A DNA stretch of 64,000 bases from Modestobacter sp. VKM Ac-2977 (GTDB lineage: Bacteria; Actinomycetota; Actinomycetes; Mycobacteriales; Geodermatophilaceae), in assembly GCF_026968045.1 (NCBI RefSeq), contig NZ_JAPVBQ010000003.1, positions 1-64,000 on the forward strand, written 5' to 3'. Position 1 is the stretch's first letter; each line of letters begins with the position of its first letter. This document shows, piece after piece, positions 60,139 to 64,000 of this stretch. The notes under the pieces are model-generated. The model saw only the letters and a program-made list of their open reading frames with translations. It did no database searches and was not told the origin of the DNA. Position numbers and translations under genes: made by a program.

Positions 60139-60244
60139 CCGGGCGGGTTGCGATCAGGTCACGTTCCGCCGCCTGACGGACTGGGCCGCCATTCGCGGGA
60201 ACCCCCTGGGGGACCCCCGTCACCGACTCAGAGGACGCCTTCCG

Positions 60245-60859
60245 ATGACCGAACCAAGCACGAGCGGCGCGACCGTCGCCGCAGCGAAGAAGCGGCCGAT
60301 CTGGCCCTGGCTCCTGCTCGCCGCCCTGATCGCCGCCCTGCTGCTCTGGTGGCTCATCGCCGAGTTCACCGGTGACGACGACGACCTCGACGTCGACGCG
60401 GGCGCGGGCGCGGTGGTCGAGGAGACCACCACCGAGACCGAGACCGAGATCACCGGCACCGAGACCGTGTCCCCCTCGGCCCCCGTGTCCGAGATCGGCC
60501 TGGGCGCCGTGCTCATCGGCGACCTCGACGTGCTGGACGACTCCGTCGACCTGAGCGCCAGCGTCGGGGAGCCCGTCGAGGCCAACACCGTCGAGGTGCA
60601 GGCGGTCGTCGCCGACGAGGCGTTCTTCGTGGGCCCGGAGGCCGGCCAGACGATCATGGTCCGGCTGCAGCCCTTCGGTGGCACCGACGATCAGGAGTCC
60701 CCGTTCCAGGTCCAGGAGGGTGACACCGTGAGCTTCAGCGGGACCCTCGAGGAGATCACCGACGAGTTCCTGTCCGAGCTGCAGCTCTACACCCCCGCGG
60801 AGGAGCTGGAGACCGGCGACTACTACGTGCAGGCGTCGGAGGTCACCCTCGTCGAGTGA
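60245..60859 (+). CDS. Membrane-anchored protein with OB-like domain, distant paralogue of the 25 kb and 31 kb lipoproteins
   Basis: The 204-residue protein has one N-terminal membrane helix (about 19-39, WPWLLLAALIAALLLWWLIA), a Thr/Glu-rich stalk and a C-terminal domain: VQAVVADEAFFVGPEAGQTIMVRLQ...VQEGDTVSFSGTLEE...GDYYVQASEVTLVE. This aligns by eye with the C-terminal domain of the lipoproteins at 25167 and 31171 (DEGFWIGTE, PGDRVSFTGE, GYHVDVPAGEITI). Anchoring differs (helix instead of lipid). Function unknown. Followed by a strong terminator. Confidence 0.65.
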   Translation: MTEPSTSGATVAAAKKRPIWPWLLLAALIAALLLWWLIAEFTGDDDDLDVDAGAGAVVEETTTETETEITGTETVSPSAPVSEIGLGAVLIGDLDVLDDSVDLSASVGEPVEANTVEVQAVVADEAFFVGPEAGQTIMVRLQPFGGTDDQESPFQVQEGDTVSFSGTLEEITDEFLSELQLYTPAEELETGDYYVQASEVTLVE

Positions 60860-60875
60860 CCCCGCGCTGAACTCC

Positions 60876-60922
60876 CGACGGCGTCCCCGGCCCGCGACTG
60901 CTGCGGTCCGGGGACGCCGTCG
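60876..60922 (+). terminator. Hairpin terminator
   Basis: CGACGGCGTCCCCGG pairs perfectly with 60908-60922 (15-base stem, 17-base loop), 16 bases past the stop of the membrane-anchored protein gene. Confidence 0.65.
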
Positions 60923-61017
60923 TCCTGCACCCTGCAGTCCCCGTCGGACCCCCGCTGTGGAGAGGCCCCCATCGTGCCGAGCGCCATGACCGAACCGGAT
61001 GCCCTGCGGGGGACCAG

Positions 61018-62028
61018 GTGAGCGCACGCGACCACGGGGCGGCCGCCGGCGTGCTGACCACTGCGGGTCTCCTCGCCGGGGTCGCCGCACGTCGGCAGAA
61101 CGCCCGCCGGCTGGCCCGCCGGACGAACGGGTCCTCGCCGTCCGTCCGCACCGACGACGGGGTGCGGCTGCACGTGGAGGTCGCCGACGACGTCGACGCA
61201 CCGACGGTGGTGCTGGTGCACGGCATCGGCGTCTCCGCGGAGATGTTCGACCCCCAGTGGACGGCGCTGCGCAGCCGCGCCCGCGTCGTCCGCTACGACC
61301 AGCGTGGGCACGGCTCCAGCGGCTGGGCGGGCGGGCGCGGGGCGACCGTGGCCGAGCTGGGCCACGACCTCGGCCAGGTCGTCGACCAGCTGGGTGGTGA
61401 CGGGCCGGTCGTGGTCGTCGGACACTCGATGGGCGGCATGGCCGTGCTCGCGCTGGCCGCTGAGCGGCCCGAGCTGTTCGGCACCCGGATCGCCGGTGCC
61501 GCCCTGATGAGCACCCGCGCCGCACCGCTCGACGGTGCCGAGCGGGCCAGCACCCCGATCACCGCACGGGCCCGCACCGGCCTGTCCACCGGGGGTGCGT
61601 GGCTGCTGTGGCTGGTGGCCCCCCTGGTGGGCGCGTTCCGCCCGTTCCGGACCCGGCCGGGACGGCGGATCCTCCGCTGGCAACTGTTCGCCGGTGACCC
61701 GCCCGCGGCCGCGGCGCGTGCGCTGACCGGGATGTGGGCGGACACCCCGGTCGGGGTGCTGTCGGCCTACCTGCGGAGCCTGGCCACCTACGACCAGCGA
61801 CCCGCGGTCGCCGCGCTGCGCACCGTGCCGGTCCTCGTCCTGGCCGGGACGTCGGACCGCACCATCCCCACCCACTCCGCGCCCCGGATGGCGGCACAGA
61901 TCGGCGAGCGGGCCCAGCTGGTCCTGGTCGACGACGCCGGACACGCGGTCAACGACACCCACCGCGACATCGTGAACGCGGCGCTGGGCGCCCTGCTGGA
62001 CCGGGTGCAGGCGGACACCGGCGCCTGA
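61018..62028 (+). CDS. Alpha/beta hydrolase
   Basis: The 336-residue protein has an N-terminal hydrophobic stretch (about 9-25) and an alpha/beta hydrolase domain with oxyanion motif LVHGIGVS, nucleophile elbow VVGHSMGGMAV (Ser), acid in AGTSDRTIP and catalytic His in DDAGHAVN. The inserted lid (about 175-240) has a hydrophobic patch, consistent with a lipid or ester substrate. GTG start. No neighbours suggest a pathway. Confidence 0.82.
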   Translation: MSARDHGAAAGVLTTAGLLAGVAARRQNARRLARRTNGSSPSVRTDDGVRLHVEVADDVDAPTVVLVHGIGVSAEMFDPQWTALRSRARVVRYDQRGHGSSGWAGGRGATVAELGHDLGQVVDQLGGDGPVVVVGHSMGGMAVLALAAERPELFGTRIAGAALMSTRAAPLDGAERASTPITARARTGLSTGGAWLLWLVAPLVGAFRPFRTRPGRRILRWQLFAGDPPAAAARALTGMWADTPVGVLSAYLRSLATYDQRPAVAALRTVPVLVLAGTSDRTIPTHSAPRMAAQIGERAQLVLVDDAGHAVNDTHRDIVNAALGALLDRVQADTGA

Positions 62029-62044
62029 GCACGGCCTGGCCCGG

Positions 62045-63616
62045 TCAGGCCTCGACGACGACCTCGATCACCGGGTACCCGGAGGCGCCGTCCGGGGCCA
62101 CCGGGGTGCGCTCGTCGGTCTGGACCTCCCCGAGCCCGTCGGTGGCCCGGGCGGCGATGACGTGGACGCCCGGGGTCGCGTCCCAGGGCAGGTACCACTG
62201 CCGCCAGCAGTCGACGTCCAGCCGCTCGGCCAGCTCGGCCTGCTGCCAGGGGCCGTCGTCGATGCGCACCTCGACGCCCTCGATGCCGCGGGTGGGCGCC
62301 CAGGCCACCCCGGCGATCGGACGCTCCCCGGCGGTGATGGTGCGTCCCGGGCCCGGGACGTCGATCCGGGTGGAGGTCTTGATCGGCCCCTCCTTGGCCC
62401 AGCCGCGGGGGATCCAGTAGCCGTCGACGTCCCAGTCGGTGAGCTCGATCGCGGAGAGCCACTTGGTCGCCGACACGTAGCCGTACAGCCCGGGGACGAC
62501 CAGCCGCGCCGGGAAGCCGTGCTCGGCCGGCAGCGGCTCGCCGTTCATCCCGACGGCCACCATCGCCTCGGTGACGTCCAGGGCGGTGACGGTGGGGAAC
62601 CCGGCGGTGAACCCGTCGACCGACCGTCCGACCAGCTGGGTCGCCCCCTCCTGCAGCCCGGCGCGCTCGAGCAGCCGGAACAGTGGGACGCCCTGCCAGC
62701 GTGCGTTGCCCACCAGGTCGCCGCCGACCTCGTTGGAGACGCAGGACAGGGTGATGTCGGCCTCGATCTGCGGCATCGCCATCAGCTCGGCGTAGGTGAT
62801 GGTGAACGGGTTGTCCACCATCCCCCGGATCTCCAGCTGCCATTCGTCCGGGTCGATGGTCGGCACCCGCAGCGCGGTGTCGATCCGGTAGAACTCCTCG
62901 TTCGGCACGAACAGCGGCGTCAGGCCGGGGATCTCCAGGTCGGCGCCCGCCGGCACCGGGCCCGCCGGCCGGACGGGCACGGGCAACCGGATCGCCGCCC
63001 GCAGCTCGGTCAGTCGTTCGCGCCCCATGAGCAGCCGGCTGCCGACGCCGCCGACCACCGCCACCGCGGCTGCGCCGCCGGCCAGCAGCAGGAAGTTGCG
63101 GCGGCCCGCCGTCCGGGAACCGTCCGACGCCGGCTCGTCCGCCGCCGCCGCCAGCAGGTGGTACAGGATCGCGACCCCCACCGCGGCGCCCAGCACCCCG
63201 GCCAGCACGGTGAGGACGGCGGAGGCGTCCGGCGCGGCGAGGCCGGCGGCGACACCGAGCGCGGTGATCAGCACGAACGCGACCGCACCCAGCACGAACC
63301 GGCGGCGTGCCAGCAGTCCGGTGCCGGCGCCGAGCAGCGCGGCGACCAGCCCGATCGAGGCCAGCAGCACCGGCTTGTCGTTGGTGCCCAGTGCGGCGAT
63401 CGCGGCACGCTCCAGCCAGCCGGGCACGCTGTCGATGACGGCGTCCCCCACCGAGATGACCAGCGAGGGCACCGCGTCGATGGCGCCGGCGGCCAGCTCG
63501 ACCACCCCGATGCCCGCCGCAGCCGCCAGCAGCCCGGACAGCGCCGCACGGCCGGCCGGTGCCCGCCGCGCCGCGTCGTCGTTCCGCGGTCCTTCGACCG
63601 GTTGCGCGTCATCCAT
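62045..63616 (-). CDS. Membrane-anchored molybdopterin-dependent oxidoreductase (sulfite-oxidase/YedY family)
   Basis: The 523-residue protein has four N-terminal helices (about 26-46, 83-103, 107-128, 132-155) and a hydrophobic stretch after GRRNFLLLAGGAAAV near 171-190, which resembles a Tat motif. An extracytoplasmic Mo-cofactor domain follows, with the Mo-ligand Cys C292 in ITLSCVSNEVGGDLVGNARWQG. The C terminus has a Mo-co dimerisation (immunoglobulin-like) domain, GVEVRIDDGPWQQAEL. Family members oxidise sulfite or reduce methionine sulfoxide. Here fusion to membrane helices suggests electron exchange with the respiratory chain. Substrate unknown. Confidence 0.86.
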   Translation of the reverse strand: MDDAQPVEGPRNDDAARRAPAGRAALSGLLAAAAGIGVVELAAGAIDAVPSLVISVGDAVIDSVPGWLERAAIAALGTNDKPVLLASIGLVAALLGAGTGLLARRRFVLGAVAFVLITALGVAAGLAAPDASAVLTVLAGVLGAAVGVAILYHLLAAAADEPASDGSRTAGRRNFLLLAGGAAAVAVVGGVGSRLLMGRERLTELRAAIRLPVPVRPAGPVPAGADLEIPGLTPLFVPNEEFYRIDTALRVPTIDPDEWQLEIRGMVDNPFTITYAELMAMPQIEADITLSCVSNEVGGDLVGNARWQGVPLFRLLERAGLQEGATQLVGRSVDGFTAGFPTVTALDVTEAMVAVGMNGEPLPAEHGFPARLVVPGLYGYVSATKWLSAIELTDWDVDGYWIPRGWAKEGPIKTSTRIDVPGPGRTITAGERPIAGVAWAPTRGIEGVEVRIDDGPWQQAELAERLDVDCWRQWYLPWDATPGVHVIAARATDGLGEVQTDERTPVAPDGASGYPVIEVVVEA

Positions 63617-63800
63617 GCACCCAGCTTCACCCGACTCGGCGGGTGGGACACGCCGAACCGGGGAACCGACGCAGGATCGTCACGGAACACCGGCTCGGCG
63701 GGCGTCGGTCCGGGCCGAGGAGCCGTCGCCGGGGGGCGGACCGAGCGGTTCTCCTCGCCGAGGACTCGACCGATCGGCCTCCGTGCTCCACGATCAGCCG

Positions 63801-64000
63801 ATGACAGAGTCGTCATCCGCCGTCCTGGCCGGCTGGGCGCCCGAGCCCTTCACCAACGCCGGCATCACCCACACCCTGCACACGCGCGGCTCCGGGCCGG
63901 GCCTGGTGCTGCTGCCCGAGACCCCCGGCCCGACCCCGGAGGTGATGGGCCTGGCCGACCACCTGGTCGGTGCGGGGTTCACCGTCACCGTCGTGGGCCT
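63801..64000 (+). CDS. Dienelactone hydrolase family protein, cut by the window end
   Basis: Sixty-six codons are present (begins MTESSSAVLAGWAPEPF; later GPGLVLLPETPGPTPEVMGLADHLVGAGFTVTVVG). The pattern of beta strand, loop with P-G-x-TPEV and next strand is that of DLH-type alpha/beta hydrolases, as in LLHEIPGITPEVA. Neither the nucleophile nor the catalytic His is within the window. Divergent from the Mo-oxidoreductase gene. Confidence 0.6.
   Translation, partial: MTESSSAVLAGWAPEPFTNAGITHTLHTRGSGPGLVLLPETPGPTPEVMGLADHLVGAGFTVTVVG

Noticed and set aside
1-64000. tRNA genes in intergenic spaces
   Set aside because: I looked for cloverleaf-like segments and the T-loop GTTCGA-TC signature in gaps and found no convincing case; a covariance search would settle it.

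Overview
The window is GC-rich (roughly 72-74 %) chromosomal DNA of an actinobacterium. Dense gene packing, many GTG starts with 4-base GTGA/ATGA overlaps, several apparently leaderless genes, a mycothiol-type DinB/MDMPI protein, a CoxG/Mo-hydroxylase cluster and small lineage-specific secreted proteins all fit the Geodermatophilaceae (Blastococcus/Modestobacter/Geodermatophilus). The family name is an inference, not a match to a reference.

Layout. 0-0.2 kb: leader and promoter of an rRNA operon that runs leftwards out of the window. 0.4-4.6 kb: housekeeping and repair genes (AlkB-like dioxygenase, RecQ helicase fused to a phosphoribosyltransferase-like domain, PHP phosphoesterase). 4.6-6.7 kb and 10.3-17.9 kb: two halves of what looks like one catabolic system for a cyclic ureide or pyrimidine. 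It has carbamate kinase, a barbiturase/cyanuric-acid-hydrolase family enzyme, DUF1116 and FdrA (the oxamate carbamoyltransferase families) and a three-subunit molybdenum hydroxylase with CoxG. The halves are separated by four unrelated transcription units but share a distinctive promoter/operator motif. 17.9-25.1 kb: an HNH protein of foreign composition, a hydrolase/CGNR-regulator pair, a small gene graveyard, and an ABC transporter divergent from a NarL-type two-component system. 25.1-32.7 kb: a duplicated lipoprotein locus flanking a LacI-controlled polar amino-acid ABC transporter operon that includes a class V aminotransferase.

35.3-52.6 kb: a sugar-acid or pectin-related catabolic regulon. 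A nine-gene leftward operon (two permeases, binding protein, two Gfo/Idh/MocA oxidoreductases, DUF993, TIM-barrel isomerase, NAD epimerase, enolase-family dehydratase) is divergent from an oxidoreductase, a PmoA-like protein, a LacI regulator and a degenerate M24 protein. A stand-alone MsmK-type ATPase and a secreted pectate lyase carry the same LacI-type operator, so transporter, ATPase, extracellular lyase and catabolic enzymes appear co-regulated. 52.7-64 kb: membrane and phosphatase genes (metallophosphatases, a double PAP2 protein), an ABC exporter with divergent MarR, two exported acidic proteins, alpha/beta hydrolases and a membrane-anchored molybdopterin oxidoreductase. The right edge cuts a dienelactone-hydrolase-like gene.

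The best candidates for undescribed biology are the split ureide/pyrimidine pathway, in which ring opening may be coupled to carbamoyl phosphate and ATP formation, and the LacI-controlled oxidoreductase/DUF993 sugar pathway.
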